64,000 nt of DNA from positions 1 to 64,000 of the forward strand of contig CAZBRT010000004.1 in assembly GCA_964494625.1 (NCBI GenBank). The letters run 5' to 3'. This document shows positions 25,526 through 34,003 of the stretch, piece after piece. Under the pieces are notes generated by a model. That model worked only from the letters and a program-made list of their open reading frames with translations. It was not told where the DNA came from and ran no database searches. Source of the stretch: UBA2784 sp964494625. Lineage in GTDB: Bacteria > Pseudomonadota > Alphaproteobacteria > Micropepsales > Micropepsaceae. How positions within the stretch are numbered: position 1 is the first letter of the stretch; every line of letters begins with the position of its first letter. Both the position numbers and the translations under genes were made by a program.

Positions 25526-27111
25526 TTGCTCATGGTCTCCGGAAGCCAGGTGGCCAGTCCAGGCCAGAAGGCAAGCATGACAAGCATCAATATCTGCAGG
25601 CCGATGAACGGCAGGACGCCGCGATAGATTTCAACCGTGCGCACTTCGGGCGGTGCCACCCCGCGCAGATAGAACAGGGCAAAGCCGAAGGGCGGGGTGA
25701 GGAACGAGGTCTGCAGGTTCATCGCCATCATCACGCCCAGCCAGATGGGGTCCACTCCCATAAGGAGCAGGATCGGCGCGACAACCGGCACGACGATGAA
25801 CACGATTTCGATGAAGTCGATGAAAAAGCCGAGCAGGAACATCACCAGCATGACGACGATGACCGCGCCGGTGACGCCGCCGGGCAGGGATGTCAGGAAC
25901 TGGTGGATGGTCTCGTCGCCGCCAAAGCCGCGGAAGACAAGGCTGAAGAATGCCGCGCCTATCAGGATCAGGAAGACCATGGCGGTGATCTGCGCGGTCT
26001 GTTCCATCACCGGCCGCAGCACCCCAAAGCGCAACGTGCGCATCAATGCGACACCGGTCGAAATGGCGGCAACCGCAAAGAGCACAAGGGCTGCCAGAAT
26101 GGCGGCGCGCTCGCCATCCGTATTGGCGACAAGCCCCAGGCGCAGATCGAAAATTTGTGTCAGCACCAGAAGCGCCGCAATGGCCAGTGCCCCGGCGATG
26201 ATGGGCCAGCCGCCCGTGCGCGTCTTGCCCTTCTCCCCGACCAGCTTGAAGCCCGCGAGCATGATGGCGCCCAGCGCGCCGATTGCCGCTGCCTCGGTTG
26301 GCGTTGCCAATCCGCCCAGAATGGAGCCCAGCACCGCAACGATCAGAACGACCGGCGCGACCAAAGCGACCAGCGAGCGCTTCAGCGCCTTGCGCCAGGG
26401 CTCGTGCGCGCCGGTTTGTACCGCAGGCACGCGCGAGGGCCGGATGATCGCAATGATGAACATGTAGGCCATGTAGAGGCCGACCAGCACGAGGCCGGGA
26501 ATGAGCGCGCCCGCAAAAAAGTCACCCACTGTCACCGTTTCGGGCGAGAAAATGCCCTGCTTCAACTGCGCCTGCTGATAGCTGTCGCGGATCACGTCGC
26601 CCAGAAGCACCAGCACGATGGATGGCGGAATGATCTGGCCCAGCGTACCGGATGCGGCAATCGCGCCGGATGCGAGCCCGCGGTCATAGCCGTGCTTGAT
26701 CATGGTCGGCAGCGCGATCAGCCCCATGGTGACAACGGTTGCGCCGACGATGCCGGTCGATGCGGCCAGAAGGGCGCCGACCAGAAAAACCGAAATGCCG
26801 AGCCCGCCGCGGATGCGGCCGAAGAGATGCCCCATCGATTCCAGCAGGTCTTCGGCCACGCGGGACTTTTCCAGCATGACGCCCATGAAGACGAAGAGCG
26901 GCACTGCGATCAGCGTCTCGTTCTGCGTCGTCTGGAAGATGCGGTTGGGCAAAGCGAGCAGGATCGAAAAATCGAACGCACCCACCGCAACACCGATGAC
27001 GGCAAAGAGAAGGGCAACGCCCGCCAGCGTCAGCGCCACCGGAAAGCCGGCGACCAGCATCACGCACATGGCGCCGAACATGGCGATATCGAGTGTGTCG
27101 CGCAGCTCCAT
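25522..27111 (-). CDS. dctM: TRAP transporter large permease (DctM-type, extended)
   Basis: A 529-residue sodium-coupled permease of the tripartite ATP-independent periplasmic class. The N-terminal half (DIAMFGAMCVMLVAGFPVALTLAGVALLF, GASTG-like AASTGIVGATVVTMGL) is canonical. The usual length is about 430; here roughly 100 extra residues after the RPSR loop add about three membrane segments before the conserved C-terminal half, as in the larger DctM subfamily. ATG 27111 is preceded by AAGGA; the gap to dctQ is 7 nt. Confidence 0.92.
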   Translation of the reverse strand: MELRDTLDIAMFGAMCVMLVAGFPVALTLAGVALLFAVIGVAVGAFDFSILLALPNRIFQTTQNETLIAVPLFVFMGVMLEKSRVAEDLLESMGHLFGRIRGGLGISVFLVGALLAASTGIVGATVVTMGLIALPTMIKHGYDRGLASGAIAASGTLGQIIPPSIVLVLLGDVIRDSYQQAQLKQGIFSPETVTVGDFFAGALIPGLVLVGLYMAYMFIIAIIRPSRVPAVQTGAHEPWRKALKRSLVALVAPVVLIVAVLGSILGGLATPTEAAAIGALGAIMLAGFKLVGEKGKTRTGGWPIIAGALAIAALLVLTQIFDLRLGLVANTDGERAAILAALVLFAVAAISTGVALMRTLRFGVLRPVMEQTAQITAMVFLILIGAAFFSLVFRGFGGDETIHQFLTSLPGGVTGAVIVVMLVMFLLGFFIDFIEIVFIVVPVVAPILLLMGVDPIWLGVMMAMNLQTSFLTPPFGFALFYLRGVAPPEVRTVEIYRGVLPFIGLQILMLVMLAFWPGLATWLPETMSK

Positions 27112-27118
27112 GGTGTCC

Positions 27119-27949
27119 TTAACCCCGCGCCGTCTGTGCGGGTGGCCGCACAAGCAGGGCCGCCTTGCGGGCGGCCATGCCGATGCCCTGCACCCACATC
27201 ATCAGCGCAAAAAGGAGGATGCAGGTCTTGAGCAGGAACACGGCGGGAAGGCCGCTGGTCTCACGCGATCCCTCCAGCACCATCCACGAACCGATGACGT
27301 AGGGCCAGGCGAGCCAGAAGATCACCGCCATCACCGGAATGAGAAGGAGGAGCGCGCCGGCCAGATCAATCCACGCTTTGGTGCGCGGGCGCGCTTCGCG
27401 GTAGATGAGATCAACGCGCACATGGCCGTCGGCAAGGAGCGTATATCCTGCGGCCAGGAGGAAGAGCATGCCGTGCATGTAGAGCATGGCCTCCTGCAGC
27501 GCGATCATGCCTTCGCCAAAGACATAGCGCAGCAGCACAATCAGGCTCTGCACCAGAACCATCAGAAGCGTGAGCCAGTAGATTTCGCCGCGCTGCCAAA
27601 AGCGGTTGCGTCCGCCCGACGCTGCCAGCGCCACAAAGCCCGTGATGACCAGCCCAAGAAAGAACGGCTTCTGCTCTTCACCCAGGAGCCAGGTGATGGT
27701 GTCGAGCCGCAGGGCGAGATTGGCTGCCGACAGGATCACGAGCACCGTGCCGGCCAGAATGACCGACCACACGGCCGTCATCACCAGTGAACGCAGCACG
27801 CGGTCGAAACTGGCAGCTGTTGCATCCATCACATCAAGGAATGTCAGCGCACGCAGGCTGCCCGCGCGCGCCGCAATGAAAGCGACGACAGGCAGCAATG
27901 CCGGCAGAAAGGCCATAAGCCAATAGTGCCATTCAAGTGTGCGCGGCAT
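27119..27949 (-). CDS. dctQ: TRAP transporter small permease (DctQ-type, long form)
   Basis: A 276-residue membrane protein with about seven hydrophobic segments; typical DctQ is about 160-230 residues. The conserved DctQ core sits at about 115-250 (RGEIYWLTLLMVLVQSLIVLLRYVFGEGM, EAMLYMHGMLFLLAAGYTLLADGHVRVDL), after an extra N-terminal four-helix part. Both permeases being enlarged suggests they belong to one subfamily. GGGGGGAT before ATG 27949 is the ribosome binding site. Follows dctP by 27 nt. Confidence 0.9.
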   Translation of the reverse strand: MPRTLEWHYWLMAFLPALLPVVAFIAARAGSLRALTFLDVMDATAASFDRVLRSLVMTAVWSVILAGTVLVILSAANLALRLDTITWLLGEEQKPFFLGLVITGFVALAASGGRNRFWQRGEIYWLTLLMVLVQSLIVLLRYVFGEGMIALQEAMLYMHGMLFLLAAGYTLLADGHVRVDLIYREARPRTKAWIDLAGALLLLIPVMAVIFWLAWPYVIGSWMVLEGSRETSGLPAVFLLKTCILLFALMMWVQGIGMAARKAALLVRPPAQTARG

Positions 27950-27976
27950 GATCCCCCCGGTTGCGGCGCGTGACGG

Positions 27977-29101
27977 TCAATAGGGGAAACCGAGGCGGCG
28001 GGCAGTGAAATAGCCTTCCTCGGAAATCTCCATGTAACTCATCACGCTCGTGCGGAAGTTCATGTAGCTCTCGTAAATGCGTCGGGTCAGATCGTCTGCT
28101 TGGCCCGCTTCGCGCACGACCTCGCCCGAGAGGCGGCCGATCTCGCGCATCACGTCATCGGGCATCTTGCGCAATTGCACGCCATGCTCGTTGACAAGCG
28201 CCCTCAGCGCATTGGCGTTCTGCGCGTTGAACTCGGCAAGGGTGTAGCTGTCCTCGGCCTGTGCTGCCGAACTGATGATGGCGCGTTCGCGGTTTGACAG
28301 GCTGTCCCATACGCCGCGATTGAGGCCCAGCGACAGGCAGGCACCGGGTTCATGGAATCCGGGCCAGTAATAGAATTTGGCGGCGCGGTAGAACCCGAAG
28401 GCGAGATCGTTCCACGGACCGACCCATTCGGTTGCGTCAATTGTGCCGTTCTGGAGGGCAGGGAAGATGTCGCTGCCTGCCAACGTCATCACATTCGCGC
28501 CGAGCCGCCGCAACACTTCACCGCCGAGACCCGGCATGCGCATCTTGAGGCCCTTGAAGTCCTCAAGCGAGATGATCTCCTTGTTGAACCATCCGCCCAT
28601 CTGCACGCCGGAATTGGCGCAAGGCATCGCCTTGATGCCGAACTGGCCGGAGAGTTCATCCCACAGCGCCTGTCCGCCGCCGTGATAGATCCACGCATTG
28701 AACTCGTTGGCATTGAGGCCGAAGGGAACCGAAGTGAAGAAGTTGAAGCCCGGGTTCTTGCCCTGAAAATAATAGTCAGCCGCGTGGTACATATCTGCGG
28801 CACCGGTTGAAACCGCATCAAACGTCTCCAGCGCGCCAACCAGTTCGCCCGCTGCATAGACGCGGACGGTCAATTGACCGTCGGTCATGTCAGAGATGCG
28901 CTGCGCTACGCGCGACGCCGCCGAGCCCAGGCCCGGGAAGTTGGGCGGCCATGCCGTCACCATCTTCAATTCGCGATTGCCCTGCGCAATGGCGGGCGCG
29001 GCTATGGTTGCGGCGGCTGCAGCGCCGGCAGCGGCGCCTGCCAACAGGCGGCGGCGGCTCAAGAGATTTTCACCGTCTCGCGTGCGGGGCGGTTTCGTCA
29101 T
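27977..29101 (-). CDS. dctP: TRAP transporter substrate-binding protein, TakP-like, Tat-exported
   Basis: A 374-residue periplasmic binding protein. The N-terminal SRRRLL (15-20) followed by an Ala-rich helix ending APAIAQ is a twin-arginine signal. Segments SGVQMGGWFNKEI, GTIDATEWVGPWND and FGFYRAAKFYYWPGFHEPG closely resemble TakP of Rhodobacter, which binds 2-oxo acids. A 2-oxocarboxylate or lactate-like ligand is therefore likely, but not proven. It lies 24 nt after bpt, so bpt, dctP, dctQ, dctM and the coupled gene may share a transcript. Confidence 0.92.
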   Translation of the reverse strand: MTKPPRTRDGENLLSRRRLLAGAAAGAAAAATIAAPAIAQGNRELKMVTAWPPNFPGLGSAASRVAQRISDMTDGQLTVRVYAAGELVGALETFDAVSTGAADMYHAADYYFQGKNPGFNFFTSVPFGLNANEFNAWIYHGGGQALWDELSGQFGIKAMPCANSGVQMGGWFNKEIISLEDFKGLKMRMPGLGGEVLRRLGANVMTLAGSDIFPALQNGTIDATEWVGPWNDLAFGFYRAAKFYYWPGFHEPGACLSLGLNRGVWDSLSNRERAIISSAAQAEDSYTLAEFNAQNANALRALVNEHGVQLRKMPDDVMREIGRLSGEVVREAGQADDLTRRIYESYMNFRTSVMSYMEISEEGYFTARRLGFPY

Positions 29102-29125
29102 GGGACCAACTCTCCATTCGGGGAA

Positions 29126-29869
29126 TTATCGCTGCGGCCAGGGCACCCAGCCATCCGGCGTATAGGCTTCCAAAGGCTTGTACTGCGCCTTGTAGCTCAT
29201 TTTGCGGCAGCCTTCGACGAGATAGCCGAGATAGACATAAGGCAGGCGGCGGGCACGCGCCTGCTCGATGTGATCGAGGATCAGGAAGCTGCCAAGGCTG
29301 CGGTCCTCTTCGGCCGGATCATAATAGGAGTAGACCATCGACAGCCCGTCCGAGAGCACGTCGGTGAGCGTCACCGCGATCAGCTTGCCATCCTTGGCGC
29401 CATCGGTTGTTTCGGTGCGGTACTCGGCCAGATGGGTGTCGACGCAGGTATCCTCGACCATGGCGATATAGTCGAGCACGCTCATCTCGCTCATGCCGCC
29501 GCCGGGGTGGCGGGCGTCGAGATAGCGGCGCAGCAGCACGAACTGGTCCTCGGTCGCCAGTGATTCCACAATGGCGCCAGTCAGGTCGCGATTGCGCTTG
29601 AACGTACGGCGCATGGTGCGCGACGGCTCGAAGGCATCGACGAGGATGCGCACCGAGATGCAGGCCGCACAGCCCTCGCAGGCCGGGCGATAGGCGATGC
29701 TCTGGCTGCGGCGGAAACCGAAATGGGTGAGGCTGTCATTCAGGACGCGCGACTGCGATCCCGTCAGCTTGGTGAACACCTTGCGTTCCTGCTGTCCGGG
29801 CAGATAGGGGCAAGGGGCGGGCTGGGTCAGGTAGAACTGCGGAAACTTGGTGCCGAAATGCTCGGTCAC
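29126..29869 (-). CDS. bpt: Aspartate/glutamate leucyltransferase
   Basis: A 247-residue aminoacyl-tRNA-protein transferase that adds leucine from Leu-tRNA to N-terminal Asp or Glu, marking proteins for ClpAP via the N-degron pathway. PACEGCAACISVRI near residue 58 provides the conserved Cys cluster of the ATE domain; the C-terminal GNAT-like half includes LSMVYSYYDP and PYVYLGYLVEGCRKMSYKAQY. The start codon is GTG (29869). Full length for the family. Confidence 0.93.
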   Translation of the reverse strand: MTEHFGTKFPQFYLTQPAPCPYLPGQQERKVFTKLTGSQSRVLNDSLTHFGFRRSQSIAYRPACEGCAACISVRILVDAFEPSRTMRRTFKRNRDLTGAIVESLATEDQFVLLRRYLDARHPGGGMSEMSVLDYIAMVEDTCVDTHLAEYRTETTDGAKDGKLIAVTLTDVLSDGLSMVYSYYDPAEEDRSLGSFLILDHIEQARARRLPYVYLGYLVEGCRKMSYKAQYKPLEAYTPDGWVPWPQR

Positions 29870-30006
29870 GTCCGGTCAGGGCCTTGGTACTTGGAGAAGA
29901 AGGGGCAAATCACTTGGCCAAGCATGGCACCCAAAGCCGGACTTGCGAAGGCGCAATATTGTGACCGGCTTGGGCCAGAACCCGGCCTAACCCACTGATT
30001 CGGCGA

Positions 30007-30915
30007 TCAGGGCAGGTGATCGGGCGGCAATACCGGGGCTTCCCGCAGGAGCACGATCGAGATGCGACGGTTGGCCGAGGCATAAGGATCGTCCGGGTAG
30101 AGCGGCTCCGACCCGGCCTTGCCGGATACCTGGAAGACGCGGTCTCCCGGCACACCGGCCTGCATCAGGATGCGGCGGCTGGCATTGGCGCGGTCGGCGG
30201 ACAATTCCCAGTTCGAATAGCCGTTGGGTCCGACAAAGCTTGCGCTGTCCGTATGTCCCGAGATGTTGAGGCGATTGGGCAGGCGCAGGACCACTTTGGC
30301 AATCTCGCGCAAGAGGCGGCGTGTGCGTTCCAGCGGCTCGGCCGAGCCTGCCTCGAACATCGGGCGGCCTTCCTGATCGACGAGCTGGATGCGCAGGCCT
30401 TCCGGCGTCATGTCGATGATGATGTTCTTCGAGAGTTCGGCGATGTCGGGCATGTCCTGCATCGCCTGACGCAGCGCCATCTCTGCCTGCTGAAGCTCCT
30501 GACGCTCGCGCTCGGCAATTGCCTCGTCGATGGCGTCTTCGGTGATTTCGGCGGGCGGGCCGCCGGCAGCCACGTCGGATTCGGTCTCGGCTGTCGGCTC
30601 GGCCGTCTCCGATGGCGACATCTTGACGACCACGGCGACCGTGCCGTCACCCTTGGCGCCGTCTTCGCCCAAGGACGTGCCACCCAATATGCCACCGGAA
30701 CCCGAGGTGGATTCGCTGACGCTCTGGGGCGCGAAGTAGTCGGCGATGCCGCGCTTCTGCTCGGGGCTGGTCGTGTTGATCAGCCACATCAGAAGGAAGA
30801 ACGCCATCATGGCGGTCACGAAGTCGGCATAGGCAACCTTCCAGGCGCCGCCATGGTGGCCGCCGCCTGTGACCTTCTTCACTTTCTTGATGACGATGGA
30901 ACCGTCGGCTGCCAT
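30007..30915 (-). CDS. motB: Flagellar motor stator protein MotB
   Basis: A 302-residue stator subunit. The single membrane helix AWKVAYADFVTAMMAFFLLMWLIN carries the proton-path Asp31. A long acidic, low-complexity linker (about 55-150) leads to a C-terminal OmpA-like peptidoglycan-binding domain (LNISGHTDSASF, LSADRANASRRIL, ANRRISIVLL). No motA or other flagellar gene is adjacent; unlinked motA and motB are known in Caulobacter. It implies a motile cell. Confidence 0.9.
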   Translation of the reverse strand: MAADGSIVIKKVKKVTGGGHHGGAWKVAYADFVTAMMAFFLLMWLINTTSPEQKRGIADYFAPQSVSESTSGSGGILGGTSLGEDGAKGDGTVAVVVKMSPSETAEPTAETESDVAAGGPPAEITEDAIDEAIAERERQELQQAEMALRQAMQDMPDIAELSKNIIIDMTPEGLRIQLVDQEGRPMFEAGSAEPLERTRRLLREIAKVVLRLPNRLNISGHTDSASFVGPNGYSNWELSADRANASRRILMQAGVPGDRVFQVSGKAGSEPLYPDDPYASANRRISIVLLREAPVLPPDHLP

Positions 30916-30958
30916 GACCCTTGCCGCCGCCGGAGCGTTGACCCCGGATGCGCCTGCG

Positions 30959-30980
30959 CTAGCTTCTCAAGCCAAGCTAG
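30959..30980. promoter_or_regulatory. Inverted repeat in the motB / flavin reductase divergent region
   Basis: CTAGCTT (30959-30965) and AAGCTAG (30974-30980) form a perfect 7-bp inverted repeat with an 8-nt spacer, 44 nt before the motB start. A dimeric regulator site is plausible; the regulator is unknown. Confidence 0.35.
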
Positions 30981-31005
30981 TGGCAGGGGCTTAAGGTGCG
31001 GTTGA

Positions 31006-31017
31006 CGCGCTAGCGCG
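31006..31017. promoter_or_regulatory. Perfect 12-bp palindrome before flavin reductase
   Basis: CGCGCTAGCGCG reads identically on both strands and overlaps a TTGACG hexamer at 31002-31007. It lies 37 nt before the flavin reductase ATG, a position where a bound protein could block transcription. No known consensus is claimed. Confidence 0.3.
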
Positions 31018-31053
31018 CCCTTCCGGCTCCCATGGTTGACAAAGGATGAAGAC

Positions 31054-31539
31054 ATGAGCGACCGGCAACGCGAATTCCGCAATGCGCTGGGGTGCTTTGC
31101 GACGGGCGTGGCGGTTGCAACGACGGCAGGGCCTGAGGGGCCGGTGGGCCTCACCATCAATTCCTTTGCGTCCGTGTCGCTCGACCCGATGCTGGTCTTG
31201 TGGAGCATCGACAAGTCGTCAGACCGCTACCGGCTGTTCAAGGCGGCGGCGCATTTCGGCCTCTGCGTGCTTGATGATGGGGGGCAAGCGCTTGCAACGC
31301 GCCTTTCACGCAAGGGGGGCGGCACGATTGCCGAAGACATCGCCAAATCGGGCAAAGGCGGGGTGCCGGTGCTGCGCCATGCCATGGCGCATTTCGAGTG
31401 CGCGGCAGAGGCGCGCCATGATGCGGGCGATCATGTCATCCTTGTCGGGCGTGTGCTCGAATTCGACTATCGCAGCCACGGCCATCCGCTTGTCTATTAC
31501 CGCGGACGCTATCGGGCGCTTTCAGCGCCCGACGGCTGA
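31054..31539 (+). CDS. Flavin reductase family (DIM6/NTAB) protein
   Basis: A 161-residue flavin-binding split-barrel protein. The N-terminal REFRNALGCFATGVAVATT and GLTINSFASVSLDPMLVLWSIDKSS segments are the FMN-binding signature, and DHVILVGRVLEF is the second conserved strand. Such enzymes reduce FMN or FAD with NAD(P)H for a partner monooxygenase. None is adjacent, so the partner is unknown. ATG 31054 follows AAGGA; its 3' end overlaps the convergent acylase gene by 31 nt. Confidence 0.88.
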   Translation: MSDRQREFRNALGCFATGVAVATTAGPEGPVGLTINSFASVSLDPMLVLWSIDKSSDRYRLFKAAAHFGLCVLDDGGQALATRLSRKGGGTIAEDIAKSGKGGVPVLRHAMAHFECAAEARHDAGDHVILVGRVLEFDYRSHGHPLVYYRGRYRALSAPDG

Positions 31540-33923
31540 AGCACCAGCGTTTTGACGATCATGTCGCGATAACGGGTGGGGTCGGCCGGTATGGTGACAT
31601 AGCCGCCTGCCGCCCAGATCGGCGCCAGATCGTCAAAATGCGGGCTGTGCGGAATGCCGGACTGGCCGGTTGCAATCATGAAACGACTGTTGTCGAGGTC
31701 GGCAAGGTCATAGACCGCGCGATAGCCCGACCCGTGAACACCGGCATAAGGCTGTGCGGACCCGAAGCGGTGATCCGCGCGCGCCAGCGTGAAGCCGCCG
31801 CCGTCAAACGGTACCTTGATGTCGTAGAGGTCGCGCAAGACCGGCACAAAGCCGAACGGCCAATGCGTGTTGATGATCCGGTGCGCCTCACCCCATTGCC
31901 AGGCGGTGAAATCGTCGCCCCATTCGCCGCGCAGTTCGCTCATCGCGGCTGCAAAGGCGATTGTGGCAGCCTTGGCGCAGTCTTCGGTCTCATTCTCCGT
32001 TGCCAGATCATCGCACCAGCGCTGATGAGGGGCTGATCCCTGGATGAGCGGCCACATGAAGCCCGTGCGATAACCCCATGCGCTGGCGAAATCTTCCCCC
32101 AGTTCATCGGCATAGACCGCGCGGCTGAAGGCGCGCATGAATGAAGCAAAGATCAGCGGCTCAGGCCGCCCCTTTGCCATGCTGAAATCCCATGCGCGCA
32201 TTGCGGCAAGCGCGTCCGCGTCCTTGGGCGAAGCTGATATCAGGGGCAGGAGGTTCGGTAACGCCGCCTCGGCATAGCGGTCGTGGATGTCCATCTGCAT
32301 GGCGGTCATGTTTTCGACGGTCAGGTCCGTGCGACCCTCCAGCAATTCGGCAATGCGCCAGCCGCGAAACGGCGCATCCCACTCGCGGGTGATGATGTAG
32401 GGCCAATCATCGGGCACAAGCTGATCGTTGGCGGTTGCAAACCAGCCTTTGGCCGGATTGACCCATTGCGGGTTCTCGTCGAAGGGCACGAAGCCGATCC
32501 AGTCTTCGGTACCGGTCCAGCCGGGCGCGGGCAGAAGGCCGCGAAACACGCCGGCAGGATTGCGCATGGGGATGCGCCCCGGCATCAGGAGGCCGATCTC
32601 GCCCGTGCGGGCGGCAAAGACGATGCTCTGCACGGGGGCCACATAATTGCGCATCACCTCGCGGAATCCGGCCCAGTCGCGCACGCGTGAAATGCGGTAG
32701 GCGCTCTCGATGCTGCGGTCATCCGGCGTCAGAGCCGTCCACGAGAGCGCGAGCACTTGCCCCTCGCGGCGCAGGAATTTCAGGGGACCTTCCGCGCCCA
32801 TATCGGGCAGGACAGGGCCGTGGCGTGTGATACGAACATCTATCGTTTGGGGATCGCCAAAGCGGACATTGATCGTCTCCTTACGGATGTCGAAAGCACG
32901 CGGTCCGTCCGGTGTCTCGTAAGTGTCGGGGTCGGTCCCCAGACGCTCCACGAACAGGTCCTGCACATCGGCGCCGGTGTTGGTGAAGCCCCACGATGCC
33001 TCGCGGCTGCGCCCCAGAATGACAAAGGGCGTTCCGGGAAATGACGCGCCGACGACATCGTTGCCGGGAAATGACTGGTGGACGAGATACCAATAGGTCG
33101 GTGCGTTCATTCCCAGATGCGGGTCATTGGCGAGGATCGGCATGCCCGTCGCGCTATGCGCGCCGTCGACTACCCAGCTGTTGGACGCGGTAAAGCGCAT
33201 GTCCTTGGGCAGAAGATCAAAAAGGTCATCAAGCCCTGCGGTCTTCAGGCTTTCCTGAAACAGTTCCACGGCTTCTGGAGCAAGCGCGGGTGGCTGGAGT
33301 TGGCCCAGCGCTGCCGGGTCAAGGCGCTGCAACAGGCGCGCGCGGTTGATCTCGGCAAAGGCATTGGTGGAAAGGCCCACCGCCAGCATCTTGATTGCCG
33401 CTATGGAGTCCGTCGGCTGCCAGGGTTGCGGGGTCAGCCCCAAAATCTCGAACTCGGGCGGCCACGGCCCGCGATGCTGGGCAAGATAGGCGTTTACACC
33501 CGCCGCATAGGCTTCAAGTGCCGCGCGCGTATCTGTGTCGAGCACATTCCATGCCTGATCGGCAGCGTGCGAGAGACCGATCGTGCGGATCAGGATATCG
33601 ATGTCGAGCGCGAAGCTGCCGAATGCTTCTGACAGGCGCCCGCGCACCGCCCGGCGGATGAAGTCCATCTGCCAGAGCCGGTCCTGCGCATGGGTGAAGC
33701 CCATCGCGAAAAAGACGTCGTGCTCGCTCTCGCCGGTGACGTGGGGAATGCCGTGCGCGTCGCGGGCAATCGTGACCGGCCGTTCGAGGCCGGCAACCCC
33801 TATCGTTCCCTCGTGCTGCGGTGCGCCCGAGCGGAGCCATGTCACGAAGAAAGCCGTCAGGAGGACAAGGCCGGCCAAGCCGATCAGGGTCCATCGGGCA
33901 AAAGACTTGAGAAAGCGCTTCAT
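31509..33923 (-). CDS. Penicillin acylase family N-terminal-nucleophile hydrolase
   Basis: An 804-residue protein with an N-terminal membrane or signal segment (MKRFLKSFARWTLIGLAGLVLLTAFF, about 1-30), an alpha chain, and an autocleavage site before Ser247 (TASNSWVVDG), the predicted beta-chain N-terminal nucleophile. NDPHLG, GFTNTGADVQDLF and the C-terminal GASYRAVYDL-like SGYRAVYDLADLDNSRFMIATGQSG match the family. Substrates of relatives include acylated antibiotics and N-acyl homoserine lactones, so quorum quenching is one possibility. Start at ATG 33923. Confidence 0.9.
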   Translation of the reverse strand: MKRFLKSFARWTLIGLAGLVLLTAFFVTWLRSGAPQHEGTIGVAGLERPVTIARDAHGIPHVTGESEHDVFFAMGFTHAQDRLWQMDFIRRAVRGRLSEAFGSFALDIDILIRTIGLSHAADQAWNVLDTDTRAALEAYAAGVNAYLAQHRGPWPPEFEILGLTPQPWQPTDSIAAIKMLAVGLSTNAFAEINRARLLQRLDPAALGQLQPPALAPEAVELFQESLKTAGLDDLFDLLPKDMRFTASNSWVVDGAHSATGMPILANDPHLGMNAPTYWYLVHQSFPGNDVVGASFPGTPFVILGRSREASWGFTNTGADVQDLFVERLGTDPDTYETPDGPRAFDIRKETINVRFGDPQTIDVRITRHGPVLPDMGAEGPLKFLRREGQVLALSWTALTPDDRSIESAYRISRVRDWAGFREVMRNYVAPVQSIVFAARTGEIGLLMPGRIPMRNPAGVFRGLLPAPGWTGTEDWIGFVPFDENPQWVNPAKGWFATANDQLVPDDWPYIITREWDAPFRGWRIAELLEGRTDLTVENMTAMQMDIHDRYAEAALPNLLPLISASPKDADALAAMRAWDFSMAKGRPEPLIFASFMRAFSRAVYADELGEDFASAWGYRTGFMWPLIQGSAPHQRWCDDLATENETEDCAKAATIAFAAAMSELRGEWGDDFTAWQWGEAHRIINTHWPFGFVPVLRDLYDIKVPFDGGGFTLARADHRFGSAQPYAGVHGSGYRAVYDLADLDNSRFMIATGQSGIPHSPHFDDLAPIWAAGGYVTIPADPTRYRDMIVKTLVLQPSGAESAR

Positions 33924-34003
33924 CCTGATACCGCTTGGTGCCAATGGCGTGCAGAACGAGAACTGGAGCGCCACGCCCCAAAGGTCAAGCGCGGGAGACG
34001 GAA

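Noticed and set aside
25495..27231. Plus-strand open frame of 578 aa opposite dctM
   Set aside because: Composition is His/Gln/Arg-rich without any fold, the typical antisense shadow of a GC-rich membrane protein gene.
29913..29922. CTTGGCCAAG perfect 10-bp palindrome between bpt and motB
   Set aside because: Too short and isolated to support a site; it lies upstream of bpt and past the end of motB without other promoter signs.
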